From the NCBI GenBank assembly GCA_035308145.1, contig DATGHD010000265.1, positions 1 through 27,644 on the forward strand: a stretch of 27,644 bases of DNA, in the 5' to 3' direction. Both the position numbers and the translations under genes were made by a program. Positions 1 to 7,148 of this stretch are shown piece by piece. Source of the DNA: Roseiarcus sp035308145. GTDB lineage: Bacteria > Pseudomonadota > Alphaproteobacteria > Rhizobiales > Beijerinckiaceae. Position 1 is the first letter of the stretch; each line of letters opens with the position of its first letter. Under the pieces are notes generated by a model. It ran no database searches. It was not told the DNA's origin and saw only the letters and a list, made by a program, of their open reading frames with translations.

Positions 1-105
1 GCCGGGACGGATCAGGCATGAGAGGAACTGCGTGCTAGCAGAGTGCGACTGCCTGTGCCGATAGTCGTCGTTCGTAGCCGATCGAAAACGCAAGGAAGTG
101 TAAGG

Positions 106-282
106 CTATGCTTTCCGAGTTGGCGGGAGTGCTTCGTGCCATCCGGGCAGGGCTGCGACAGAAGCATACCAACGCGTGATGGCGCTGAAGCTATCGAGTG
201 ACACTCCGGTAGGCGTCGCGGTCGAAATCCAGGACGCTAGCGCAAAATCGGCAATCGTCGGCTTATCACCGACGAGCCAAGA
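106..282 (-). pseudogene. 3' remnant of a glutathione S-transferase gene
   Basis: About 58 residues ending at a stop at 108-106 read like the C-terminal helical domain of a glutathione S-transferase. They contain the LVGDKPTIADFAL segment, which matches the family's N-capping box and hydrophobic staple region around the conserved Asp, followed by a RWYASVAALPGW tail typical of the last helices. The thioredoxin-like N-terminal domain that binds glutathione is absent. Upstream in this frame the translation is low-complexity and unlike a GST, so homology begins at about 282. At that point the preceding amidotransferase gene loses its own homology. I read this as a gene stump left by a deletion. 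There is no sign that it is translated by itself. Confidence 0.6.
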
Positions 283-1012
283 CCGGCGGGACGCTGGCGA
301 CGAGCATAAGCTCCTGATCTTCGGCGGGACCTTCGATCGAGAGGCCCGATTTGGATATCGCATCCGCGTCGACCTCGCATCGGCGATGCAAGCGCCACAG
401 TCCAGGCGGCGCAATCTGTCCATCGGCCTGCATACGGCGATGTCCATGCGCGAACAGCACGTCGCCATCGCCATAGAGGAAATTGGCGGGACCTAGCGCG
501 CGCATCTCGGCTGCGAACCGCGCGACGATCGCCGCTCTCTCCTCGATCGGCGGAATTGCTCCGGCGCGCCACGAGCGCGAAACCCTTTCGAGAAGGATGC
601 AGAAGGCTATTTCCGAGTCGGTCTCTCCGAGGGGCCGGAACCGTTCCCATTCTCCCGCGTGCCGGCACTCGATCTGATCGAGTCGTCCATTGTGTGCAAA
701 GACATGCGCGCGGCCGCCGAGCTCGCGGACGAAGGGCTGCGTATTGGCGAGAGAAATATCGCCTCGCGTGGCATGGCGGATGTGCGAGACGAGAAGGCGG
801 GTGGGCAAGCGCCGTTGTTCAATAAAGGCGATCCAGGGGCTGTCCGCGGCCGGTTCCGGCTCCTTGTACAGCCGCATGTCGCGCCCATTGCTAAATGCGA
901 GACCCCAGCCATCGACGGCGCGGCTAGCATAACCGCCGCGCTGAGCGAATCGCTCAAGGGAGAATGTAGCTCGCGTCGGCAATCTGCTCGAAAGACAGAA
1001 CAGCTCACACAC
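266..1012 (-). CDS. Class II glutamine amidotransferase (YafJ/GATase_4 type), 3'-truncated
   Basis: Predicted class II glutamine amidotransferase of 248 aa that would hydrolyse glutamine through an N-terminal cysteine. The start is GTG at 1012-1010, followed at once by Cys2, the expected nucleophile after Met removal. This fixes the start. Further family marks are the GWGLAFSNG stretch, the SHIRHATRG segment, the FAHNGRLDQ loop and the GETDSEIAF motif, all in the usual order for YafJ-like proteins. The reading stays homologous up to the strand LMLVASVP (about residue 242, base 288), then ends after six unrelated residues. Relatives carry roughly another 15-25 residues there. The missing tail coincides with the start of a glutathione S-transferase remnant, so the gene looks truncated by a deletion. 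The catalytic core is intact and the protein may still fold; its acceptor substrate is unknown. Confidence 0.8.
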   Translation of the reverse strand: MCELFCLSSRLPTRATFSLERFAQRGGYASRAVDGWGLAFSNGRDMRLYKEPEPAADSPWIAFIEQRRLPTRLLVSHIRHATRGDISLANTQPFVRELGGRAHVFAHNGRLDQIECRHAGEWERFRPLGETDSEIAFCILLERVSRSWRAGAIPPIEERAAIVARFAAEMRALGPANFLYGDGDVLFAHGHRRMQADGQIAPPGLWRLHRRCEVDADAISKSGLSIEGPAEDQELMLVASVPPVLARR

Positions 1013-1293
1013 CTAAAGGCCCTTCAACATTCTCGGTTCCTGTCAGAAGCGATGCCGACTGATTGCGTTTCGAATCCCACTTCGAGCTAATCGCGGCGGC
1101 AGGCTATTGCATTGACATGCCTCAAGGTGCGGAGCCTTCAACTAAATGTAGTAAGATTTCGTTCGGTTCGCGCCGGCGCCAGAAGAGTGACAAATGAGAC
1201 TTGACTGGGTAATGGCGAAAATCACGCGCATCGGAGATAGTCATGCCAATCCGAGGGGCCGCATGTCGGAGTGGCGAACCCGGGGTATGAAGC

Positions 1294-3645
1294 ATGGACC
1301 GATCGTTGCTCGGCTGCCAAGTGGATAGGCGCGCGGTTGGCCTGACCGAGGCAGAGGCGGAACGTCGTCTCCAGCAATATGGACCGAACGCGATTCCGGA
1401 GCGGCGCAGCCATCCGTTGCTGACGCTTCTGGGCAAGTTCTGGGGGCCAATCCCGTGGATGTTGGAAGCGACGATCCTGCTCCAGCTTGTGCTCGGCAAG
1501 AGCGGGGAGGCGGCGGTCATCGCCGTGTTGCTCGGCGTCAACGCGCTGGTCAGCTTCGTTGAGGAAGGCCGCGCCAGCAAGGCGCTGGAGCTGCTGCGGC
1601 ATCGGCTGATCGCCACCGCGCGCGTGTTGCGCGACGGCGCGTGGCGGTCGGTGGCTTCCGCCAGCCTTGTGCCCGGAGACCTCGTGCATCTGCGAATGGG
1701 CGATCTCTCGCCGGCCGACGTGAAGATTGTCGAAGGCGGGATTTTGCTCGATCAGTCCGCGTTGACAGGCGAATCGCTGGCCGTGGAGGTTGGCGTCGGC
1801 GCGACCGCCTACGCCGCAGCCATCGTTCGGCGTGGTGAAGCCACGGGCGAGGTCATCGCCACTGGCCCAAGAACCTATTTCGGCAAGACAGCCGAGCTGG
1901 TACGGACCGCGCGATCGACGAGCCATCTGGCGGCGACGATCTTCAAAATCGTCCGCGTTCTCATCGCCATCGATATCGTGCTGATCGCCGCCCTGCTGGC
2001 TTACGCCGCCTGGGCCGATCTGCCGCTGCGAGACATGCTGCCCTTCGCGCTGATCCTGCTGGTCGCCTCGGTTCCGGTGGCGCTTCCAGCGACCTTTACC
2101 CTGGCCACGGCTCTTGGCGCGGCCGAGCTGGCGCGATCCGGCGTGCTATTGACCCGGCTCTCCGCGATCGAAGAAGCGGCGGGCATGGATGTGCTCTGCA
2201 CAGACAAGACCGGCACGCTGACGGAGAACCGCCTCACCCTGGCGGCGACGCATCGTTTCACGGCCGGATCGGACGACGAGCTTCTGCGGTTCGCCGCCCT
2301 GGCCAGCGATCCGGCGACCCAGGATCCGATCGACCTCGCCATTTTGAGCGCGGCGGGCGCGGTCGGCCTGCTTGTCGATCAGCCGCATCGCATCGAATTC
2401 GTTCCATTCGATCCGGCCACCCGCTATTCGCTCGGGCGCTATCAGGGTCCCGACGGAGAATTCTGGGTTGCCAAGGGGGCGCCGCGGGCGGTGGCGGCAT
2501 TGATCGCCGCAGCGCCTGACGCCTCGGATGCGATCGCCGGCCTCGCAGCCTCTGGCGCGCGCGTCCTAGCCGTCGCCTTTGGCGGCAGTCGCGCGGGCTT
2601 GCGGCTCGCCGGTCTGATCGCCCTGGAAGATCCGCCGCGCCCCGATTCCGCAGCGCTGGTGAAGGGTCTCAAGGAGCTCGGCATTCGGGTCGTGATGGTG
2701 ACCGGGGACAATGCCGCCACCGCCGGCGCCATCGCCCAGCGCGTTGGCATCGGCGGGCCGGTGGCGGCCGCCGACGCGCTCGACCACATCGACGGCGAGC
2801 GCGCGCTGGATTACGGCGTCTACGCTCGCGTCTTCCCCGAACACAAGATTCGCCTGATCCGGCTGCTTCAATCGGCCGGCCATGTTGTGGGAATGACCGG
2901 CGACGGCGTCAACGACGCGCCGGCGCTCAAGCAGGCGGACGTCGGCATCGCCGTCTCCGGCGCGACGGACGTCGCCCGCGCGTCGGCTGGCGTAGCGCTC
3001 ACCGCGCCAGGCCTTGTGGACTCGCTGACGGCGGTGCGGATCAGTCGGCGAATCTATCAGCGCATGCTGACCTACACGATCAACAAGATCATGAAGACAT
3101 TGGAGATTGCCGTCTTCCTGACCATTGGCGTGATCGTGACCCATACCTTCGTGATTACGCCGCTGTTGATCGTGCTGTTGCTGTTCGCCAACGATTTCGT
3201 GACGATGTCGATCGCCACTGACCATGTCGGGTTCTCGCATCGCCCGGACCGATGGAACGTGCGTACGCTGATGGCGACAGGGAGCGTTTTGGCCGCGTTC
3301 GTGCTGATCCTGTCCTTCACGGCCTTCTTTATCGGCCGCGATGCGCTCGGGCTGAAACTGCCGGAGCTGCAGACCCTGGTTTTCGTCATGTTGGTCGCGA
3401 CCGGGCAGGGCAATGTCTATTTGGTGCGCGAGCGTGGTCCTTTCTGGCGGTCCCGTCCGAGCCTTTGGCTGATGGTCAGTTCGGTTGTCGATCTTGCGGT
3501 CGTGACCGCAATGGCGACGACGGGGGTTCTCATGTCGCCGGTCAGCCTGACGTTGATCGTCCTGGTGTTAGCGATGGTCGCCGCATACCTGCTCGTACTC
3601 GACCAACTGAAAGTGCAGGTGTTTCGGCTTCTCGCGGTGAAATGA
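1294..3645 (+). CDS. P-type (type III, PMA-like) plasma-membrane proton-efflux ATPase
   Basis: A 783-aa P-type ATPase resembling plasma-membrane H+-ATPases, which couple ATP hydrolysis to proton export across the inner membrane. In order: N-terminal cation-ATPase segment (LTEAEAERRLQQYGPN); a membrane pair near residues 45-90; actuator loop with TGES at 158-161; M4 with the PVALP motif seen in this subgroup instead of the CPC of heavy-metal pumps; phosphorylation site DKTGT with Asp304; hinge TGDGVND at 535-541; then about six C-terminal membrane segments. M6 carries ANDFVTMSIATD, whose Asp matches the proton-carrying position of plant and yeast pumps. There are no N-terminal metal-binding domains and no obvious autoinhibitory C-terminal tail. 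Length is near the bacterial and archaeal norm (about 800). ATG 1294 is the chosen start; no strong ribosome binding site is visible. It stands alone between unrelated genes. Confidence 0.9.
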   Translation: MDRSLLGCQVDRRAVGLTEAEAERRLQQYGPNAIPERRSHPLLTLLGKFWGPIPWMLEATILLQLVLGKSGEAAVIAVLLGVNALVSFVEEGRASKALELLRHRLIATARVLRDGAWRSVASASLVPGDLVHLRMGDLSPADVKIVEGGILLDQSALTGESLAVEVGVGATAYAAAIVRRGEATGEVIATGPRTYFGKTAELVRTARSTSHLAATIFKIVRVLIAIDIVLIAALLAYAAWADLPLRDMLPFALILLVASVPVALPATFTLATALGAAELARSGVLLTRLSAIEEAAGMDVLCTDKTGTLTENRLTLAATHRFTAGSDDELLRFAALASDPATQDPIDLAILSAAGAVGLLVDQPHRIEFVPFDPATRYSLGRYQGPDGEFWVAKGAPRAVAALIAAAPDASDAIAGLAASGARVLAVAFGGSRAGLRLAGLIALEDPPRPDSAALVKGLKELGIRVVMVTGDNAATAGAIAQRVGIGGPVAAADALDHIDGERALDYGVYARVFPEHKIRLIRLLQSAGHVVGMTGDGVNDAPALKQADVGIAVSGATDVARASAGVALTAPGLVDSLTAVRISRRIYQRMLTYTINKIMKTLEIAVFLTIGVIVTHTFVITPLLIVLLLFANDFVTMSIATDHVGFSHRPDRWNVRTLMATGSVLAAFVLILSFTAFFIGRDALGLKLPELQTLVFVMLVATGQGNVYLVRERGPFWRSRPSLWLMVSSVVDLAVVTAMATTGVLMSPVSLTLIVLVLAMVAAYLLVLDQLKVQVFRLLAVK

Positions 3646-3715
3646 CGTTCGGCGCGGGGAACCGTCGACATTCCAGCTCGAAGGCTCGCGCGCGTACGGG
3701 CAATTCACTTCCCGC

Positions 3716-3744
3716 TTGACTCACGCATATCTCGGCAGTTATAC
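3716..3744 (+). promoter_or_regulatory. Sigma-70-like promoter of the ArsR/VOC/SRPBCC operon
   Basis: A TTGACT -35 element (3716-3721) and a TTATAC -10 element (3739-3744) are separated by 17 bases. The predicted start lies near 3751, inside the palindromic operator that follows. The position fits repression of this promoter by the downstream ArsR product. Confidence 0.5.
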
Positions 3745-3748
3745 GCCA

Positions 3749-3772
3749 ATCAATAGCCATAAGGTTATTGAT
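3749..3772. promoter_or_regulatory. ArsR-type operator palindrome
   Basis: Two 10-base arms, ATCAATAGCC and GGTTATTGAT, are complementary at 9 of 10 positions and flank a 4-base spacer (ATAA). The element begins 5 bases after the -10 box and ends 5 bases before the ATG of the arsR gene. Size, AT-rich outer arms and CC-N4-GG core match known ArsR/SmtB-family operators. Binding is inferred. Confidence 0.65.
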
Positions 3773-3777
3773 CTCGA

Positions 3778-4101
3778 ATGCCGAACGCTCACGACGTGCT
3801 GTTCAGAACGCTCGCCGATCCGACCAGGCGGGCGATCTTCGAGCGGTTGTGCCGCGAGGGAGAGCAGACGGTCGCGGCGCTCACGGCCAGGGCCAAGGTC
3901 TCGCAACCGGCCGTCTCGAAGCATCTTGGGGTCCTGAAGCAGGCCGGGCTGGTGCGAGACCGCCATGAGGGACGACGGACGCATTATAGCGCGCAGCTCG
4001 GCGCCTTGGCGCCGTTGATCGACTGGACAAGCCAGATGGCCGGCTTCTGGCAAAACCGGTTCGACCGCCTCGAAGATCTGCTCAAAAGGATGGATCAATA
4101 A
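3778..4101 (+). CDS. ArsR family winged-helix regulator
   Basis: A 107-aa ArsR-type repressor. The compact winged-helix fold covers almost the whole protein: DPTRRAIFERL (helix 2), TVAALTARAKVSQPAVSKHLGVLKQAGLV (helix-turn-helix with recognition helix at about 42-58) and the wing RDRHEGRRTHYSA. There are no cysteine pairs of the ELCVCDL type, so it is unlikely to sense arsenite or heavy metals. It belongs to the group encoded beside SRPBCC/AHSA1 proteins. The C-terminal helix (WTSQMAGFWQNRFDRLEDLLKRMD) matches that group. It is first in an operon with a VOC protein and an SRPBCC protein and has a promoter-operator just upstream, so autoregulation is likely. The ligand is unknown. Confidence 0.85.
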   Translation: MPNAHDVLFRTLADPTRRAIFERLCREGEQTVAALTARAKVSQPAVSKHLGVLKQAGLVRDRHEGRRTHYSAQLGALAPLIDWTSQMAGFWQNRFDRLEDLLKRMDQ

Positions 4102-4153
4102 GCGTCAAGGAATGCGTAGCGCACAGACCGAACTGACTAATGGAGGAACGCCG

Positions 4154-4546
4154 ATGAAGATCAAGCTGACCAGCGTGTATGTCGACGACCAGGAAAAGGC
4201 TCTGCGCTTCTACACAGAGGTGCTGGGCTTGACCAAGAAGGCCGATTTCAGCCAGGGGACGTTTCGCTGGCTGACCGTGGCCTCGCCCGAGGAGCCGAAC
4301 GGAACCGAGCTGCAGCTCGCGCTCAACAATAATCCGGCGGCCAAGGCCTACCAGCAGGCCCTGTTCCAGCAGGGCCAACCCGCGACCATGTTCTTCACCG
4401 ATGATGTCAAGGGCGATTACGAGCGCATCAAAGCGCGCGGCGCCGAGTTCGCCATGCCGCCGACCGCGGTGACCGGCTCGACCATCGCCAAGCTGAATGA
4501 TGGCTGCGGCAACCTCATTCAAATCACGCAGCTCGCGCGCTGGTAG
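4154..4546 (+). CDS. VOC (glyoxalase/bleomycin-resistance) superfamily protein
   Basis: A 130-aa protein with two beta-alpha-beta-beta-beta repeats of the vicinal oxygen chelate superfamily: YVDDQEKALRFYTEVLGL in the first half and FFTDDVKGDYERIKARGAEF plus STIAKLNDGCGNLIQI in the second. ATG 4154 is preferred over an earlier in-frame start at 4112 because GGAGG sits at 4142-4146, 7 bases ahead, and the homology starts there. The first-strand metal ligand that is His in glyoxalase I is not evident (SVYVDD), so catalysis by the usual metal site is uncertain. It lies 52 bases after the arsR gene and before an SRPBCC gene, an arrangement often seen in alpha- and betaproteobacteria. Its substrate is unknown. 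Confidence 0.85.
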   Translation: MKIKLTSVYVDDQEKALRFYTEVLGLTKKADFSQGTFRWLTVASPEEPNGTELQLALNNNPAAKAYQQALFQQGQPATMFFTDDVKGDYERIKARGAEFAMPPTAVTGSTIAKLNDGCGNLIQITQLARW

Positions 4547-4619
4547 AGCGCGCCTTGGGCGGCGGTACACGCTCGGCGTCGACGTCCGTCGCCTTAACGG
4601 CGCCGAAAGCAATGGACCA

Positions 4620-5045
4620 ATGAACAAGCCATCGACCGAAACGCGCTCCGTCGTCGTCGAACGCGAGTTCCCTTTTCCGCCGGAAAAGCTCTGGCGCGCG
4701 CTTACTCAGCCGCACCTGATCGAGGAGTGGCTCATGGAGAACGATTTCAAGCCCATCGTGGGTCGCAGATTCAATCTTCGAAGGAGCCCTCGACCTGACG
4801 TGAACATCGTTGTCGACTGCGAGGTCCTGGTCGTCGAGCCGAACAAGACGCTGACTTACACATGGGACGCCAAGGGTCTCGAGAGCGTCGTCACTTGGAC
4901 TCTCACCCCGACAGGCGCGGGGACGCATCTTCGCATGGAGCAGGCGGGTTTCCGCACCGATCAGAGGCAGGCCTTTGGGGGCGCCATGGCGGGGTGGCGG
5001 CAGTTCTTCGAGAGGCTGGAGGAAGTCTTGGCGCGGACGGAGTAA
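4620..5045 (+). CDS. SRPBCC/AHSA1-like START-fold protein
   Basis: A 141-aa protein of the SRPBCC superfamily (AHSA1 / CalC-like), a helix-grip fold that encloses a hydrophobic ligand cavity. The N-terminal VVVEREFPFPPEKLWRALTQPHLIEEWLM contains the standard beta1-alpha1-alpha2 segment with the conserved trailing Trp. Later strands CEVLVVEPNKTLTYTWD and VVTWTLTP are typical, and GWRQFFERLEEVLA is the closing helix. ATG 4620 is chosen because homology starts there; a longer frame reaches 4497 but overlaps the previous gene. No good ribosome binding site is visible, so translation may depend on readthrough from the VOC gene. It is third in the ArsR-led operon. Such proteins are often paired with ArsR regulators, but the ligand is not known. 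Confidence 0.82.
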   Translation: MNKPSTETRSVVVEREFPFPPEKLWRALTQPHLIEEWLMENDFKPIVGRRFNLRRSPRPDVNIVVDCEVLVVEPNKTLTYTWDAKGLESVVTWTLTPTGAGTHLRMEQAGFRTDQRQAFGGAMAGWRQFFERLEEVLARTE

Positions 5046-5091
5046 AGTCTGCCGGGGCAATTCAGAGGCAGTCTTGTCGTTTCCAACGGCT

Positions 5092-5198
5092 CATCCCGTC
5101 ATTCCGGGGCCCGGGCGCAGCGAGGGAACCCCATAACCCACGAACAGTGATCATGGGTTCCGGGCTCGTCGCTTCGCGACGCCCCGAAATGACGGGGA
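5092..5198. repeat. Dispersed palindromic repeat, about 105 bp
   Basis: Outer arms at 5095-5110 and 5181-5196 are complementary at 15 of 16 positions (CCCGTCATTCCGGGGC and its partner). An inner pair uses GGAACCC near 5125 and GGGTTCC near 5155. The inner CATGGGTTCCGGG module recurs at 17674, so this is a dispersed family rather than a terminator unique to the SRPBCC gene. It lies between that gene and a small membrane protein gene. Confidence 0.7.
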
Positions 5199-5238
5199 GG
5201 ATTCCGGCAAAATACGCCATGATCGAGAGGAGGTTTCG

Positions 5239-5445
5239 TTGAATTGGAATATGTGGATTCGGCAGCTTCACCGCTGGCTGTCCATCGTCTTTACGGCGAC
5301 CGTCATCGCCAACTTCGTTGCGATGGGACTTGGGGGCGCTCCCGCCTGGGTGGTCTATTCGCCGCTGCTGCCGCTTTTCCTGCTGCTGTTTACCGGCCTC
5401 TACATGTTCGTATTGCCCTATGCCGCCAAATGGCGCAGCGGATGA
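5239..5445 (+). CDS. Small two-span membrane protein
   Basis: A 68-aa protein with two hydrophobic segments, about residues 14-32 and 40-60, separated by a short Gly/Pro-containing turn. The N-terminus WIRQLHRWLSI is basic and amphipathic; the C-terminus AAKWRSG is basic. By charge both ends would face the cytoplasm. The TTG at 5239 is taken as the start because GAGAGGAGG (5225-5233) lies 5 bases before it; ATG 5251 is the alternative and would shorten the protein by four residues. I recognise the general pattern (an HRW motif then two spans) from conserved hypothetical proteins of Rhizobiales, but no function. It faces a convergent small membrane protein gene whose stop is 16 bases away. Confidence 0.65.
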   Translation: MNWNMWIRQLHRWLSIVFTATVIANFVAMGLGGAPAWVVYSPLLPLFLLLFTGLYMFVLPYAAKWRSG

Positions 5446-5460
5446 GGCGAAGGTTCCGCC

Positions 5461-5742
5461 TTAATCTGCGCGGCGCTCGGCGCGGAAGAACCAGCCGAAA
5501 TAAAGACAGACAAGAAACAGCAGAAAGTGGATCGCGCCGCGCGCGGCGCTGAGCTCAGGCGACTGGACGGCGCTGGTCCAGATCAACGGAATCGGGATTT
5601 TCGCCACGTAGAAGTAGAATTGCATCCCGCTGCTGACGAAGAAGGCGCCGGCGAGGAATTTCCGATACTCGCGATAGCGCGCCGCGACATAGAGCGTCGG
5701 CAATCCAACGATAATGATTGCCGCTGCGAGATAGGGAAGCAT
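5461..5742 (-). CDS. Small hypothetical membrane protein
   Basis: A 93-aa protein with three likely membrane segments: about 2-18, 31-51 and 70-86. Between the second and third lies a short polar loop, TSAVQSPELSAARG. It starts at ATG 5742-5740 with AAGGAG about 6-8 bases upstream on the minus strand, which supports translation. It diverges from the GbsR-like regulator gene (ATG 5800), so the palindrome and promoter between them could control both. I do not recognise a family or function. The regular spacing of spans, good ribosome binding site and divergent placement beside a regulator argue that it is a real gene. Confidence 0.65.
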   Translation of the reverse strand: MLPYLAAAIIIVGLPTLYVAARYREYRKFLAGAFFVSSGMQFYFYVAKIPIPLIWTSAVQSPELSAARGAIHFLLFLVCLYFGWFFRAERRAD

Positions 5743-5764
5743 CGGCTTCTCCTTAAGCTTACGC

Positions 5765-5793
5765 TTGCCGTCGGTCTCTTTCTTTCGTATATT
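5765..5793 (+). promoter_or_regulatory. Sigma-70-like promoter of the GbsR-type regulator
   Basis: TTGCCG (5765-5770) and TATATT (5788-5793) are 17 bases apart. The predicted start is about 5800, the A of the first in-frame ATG, so the transcript may be leaderless. No ribosome binding site is visible before either ATG 5800 or ATG 5809, which agrees with that reading. Confidence 0.5.
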
Positions 5794-5810
5794 CGGAATA
5801 TGCCGAATAT
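5789..5810. promoter_or_regulatory. Operator-like perfect palindrome over promoter and start codon
   Basis: Perfect 8-base arms ATATTCGG (5789-5796) and CCGAATAT (5803-5810) surround a 6-base spacer. The element covers most of the -10 box and the ATG at 5800. It is the natural candidate for autoregulation by the GbsR/MarR-type product, and may also affect the divergent gene at 5742. Confidence 0.6.
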
Positions 5811-6267
5811 GTCAAATAAAGCGGCGCGCGAGCAGCGCTTCATCGAGGACATTGCCGGCCTCCTCATTCCATGGGGCGTGCCGCCGGCCGCGGCGCGGCT
5901 CTATGGCCATCTGCTCCTTTGTCCTTGGCCCGTGAGCCTCGATGAGATCGTCGCGAGCCTTAAGATCAGCAAAAGCAGCGCGAGCGTCGCGGCGCGCCTA
6001 CTCGAAAGCTATACGCTCGCCCGCCGCCACCGCGAGCCCGGCACGAAACGCGTCCTTTACGCCGTCGCCGACAATTACGAGGCGATGATCGGTCAGCAGA
6101 ACCGGCTGCTCGATGCGCTCGCGGAGCAACTGCGCGCCGGCGCCGCGATCGTCCGATCGAAGGAGGCGCGCGCGCGGCTCCAAGAAATGGCGGAGTTCTA
6201 CGGGCTGATGCGCGAAGCGATGGACGACGCGCTCGGCCGTTGGAAGCGCGGCCGGCGCCAGCGATGA
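5800..6267 (+). CDS. GbsR/MarR-type winged-helix regulator
   Basis: A 155-aa regulator resembling the GbsR branch of the MarR superfamily. Residues about 13-85 form the DNA-binding part: FIEDIAGLLIPWGVPPAAARLYGHLLLCPWPVSLDEIVASLKISKSSASVAARLL in outline, with the recognition helix at KSSASVAARLL and the wing at RHREPGTKRVLY. The remaining 70 residues are helical and rich in Ala, Glu and Arg, probably the dimerisation helices. Homology starts near ATG 5800 or ATG 5809; either would be translated with little or no leader. A perfect palindrome covers the promoter. The divergent gene encodes a small membrane protein and the next gene downstream, beyond a repeat, a membrane methyltransferase-like protein; either may be a target. 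The effector is unknown. Confidence 0.8.
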   Translation: MPNMSNKAAREQRFIEDIAGLLIPWGVPPAAARLYGHLLLCPWPVSLDEIVASLKISKSSASVAARLLESYTLARRHREPGTKRVLYAVADNYEAMIGQQNRLLDALAEQLRAGAAIVRSKEARARLQEMAEFYGLMREAMDDALGRWKRGRRQR

Positions 6268-6302
6268 GGAGCGAAGGGCCGCCGCGGCGCGTCAACCGCC
6301 GC

Positions 6303-6410
6303 GTCATGGCCGGGCTTGTCCCGGCCATCCACGCGGGTTTGGTCGCGCAAAACCTTCGAAGTACGACGCGGCGGCGGGGCATGGATGGCCGGGACAAGCC
6401 CGGCCATGAC
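6303..6410. repeat. Dispersed inverted repeat with perfect 29-bp arms
   Basis: The arms at 6303-6331 and 6382-6410 are exact reverse complements and enclose 50 bases. Each arm starts or ends in GTCATGGCCGGG. Translated in reverse it gives the familiar spurious peptide MAGLVPAIHA ... DGRDKPGHD found in countless alphaproteobacterial intergenic regions. This places it in a widespread family of palindromic units. It sits between the regulator gene and the ICMT-like gene and could fold in mRNA. Confidence 0.85.
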
Positions 6411-6431
6411 GTCGGTTGAAAAAGGTGAAAG

Positions 6432-7115
6432 ATGGGTCTCGTTCTCAACCTGATTGTCCAGACGATCGTCTGGTTCGGCCTCATGGGCGCGATCATTTTC
6501 GGCGCGGCCGGGACGATCGACTATCTGGGCGGCCGGCTTTATCTCGGGGAAATGATCGCCTGCTCCGTCGTTTTCGGGGCGTACTTTGCGCGCGCCGATC
6601 CAGGCCTGTTGAGAGAGCGATTGAAGGGGCCAATGCAAAATGATCAGCCGCTCGCGGACAAGCTGGTCCTTATCCCGATCCTCATCCTCCTGTTCGGCGG
6701 CATGGGGTTCATGGCGGCGGACGCCGCGCGCTGGCGCTGGTCGACCATGCCGCCTGCCGTGCAATGGGCGGGAAGCGCGCTCCTCCTCGCGACGATGGCG
6801 TTCATGGTCTGGACGATGCGCGCCAACAGCTTCGCCGCGCCGGTCGTGAAAATCCAGAAGGAGCGCGGCCAGACCGTGATCACGACCGGGCCTTACGCGT
6901 TTCTGCGCCATCCGCTCTATTTCGGCGCCCTCTTCTATGTCGCCGCCACGTCGCTGGCCCTCGGCTCCTGGTGGGGCTTGGCGACGGTCCCGCTCGTCGC
7001 GCTCGGCTTCGCTATTCGCATCGGCGTCGAGGAGAAGGCGCTGCGCGAAGGCCTGCAAGGCTACGACGATTACGCGCGGCGGGTTCGTTGGCGGCTGGTG
7101 CCGTTCGTGTGGTAA
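6432..7115 (+). CDS. Isoprenylcysteine carboxyl methyltransferase (ICMT)/PEMT-like membrane protein
   Basis: A 227-aa integral membrane protein with five or six hydrophobic segments. The C-terminal part carries the signature of the ICMT / phospholipid methyltransferase superfamily: TGPYAFLRHPLYFG (residues 152-165, with the RHP at 159-161) and, after a further membrane segment, RIGVEEKALREGLQGYDDYARRVRWRLVPFVW (196-227), containing the paired Glu 200/201 and the conserved Tyr-Arg region that contact S-adenosylmethionine. Bacteria lack prenylated CAAX proteins of the eukaryotic type, so the real methyl acceptor is probably a lipid or small thiol; it cannot be told from sequence. GGTGAAAG just ahead of ATG 6432 supports the start. 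It is separated from the regulator gene by an inverted repeat. Confidence 0.82.
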   Translation: MGLVLNLIVQTIVWFGLMGAIIFGAAGTIDYLGGRLYLGEMIACSVVFGAYFARADPGLLRERLKGPMQNDQPLADKLVLIPILILLFGGMGFMAADAARWRWSTMPPAVQWAGSALLLATMAFMVWTMRANSFAAPVVKIQKERGQTVITTGPYAFLRHPLYFGALFYVAATSLALGSWWGLATVPLVALGFAIRIGVEEKALREGLQGYDDYARRVRWRLVPFVW

Positions 7116-7148
7116 CGCCTTTTTGTCGGATGGCCTCAGTGCTTGCCG

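Noticed and set aside
266..474. Possible translational fusion of the amidotransferase with the GST fragment
   Set aside because: The two homologous segments are in different frames and the amidotransferase frame stops at 268-266, so no fusion protein is made without a frameshift.
1068..1082. GTTTCGAATCCC resembling a tRNA T-arm
   Set aside because: The flanking bases do not form a 5-bp stem and no acceptor, D or anticodon arm can be folded upstream.
6198..7058. Long minus-strand open frame antisense to the ICMT-like gene
   Set aside because: Its peptide is Arg/Glu-rich shadow sequence and includes the translated 29-bp repeat (MAGLVPAIHA ... DKPGHD), a common artefact of alphaproteobacterial repeats.
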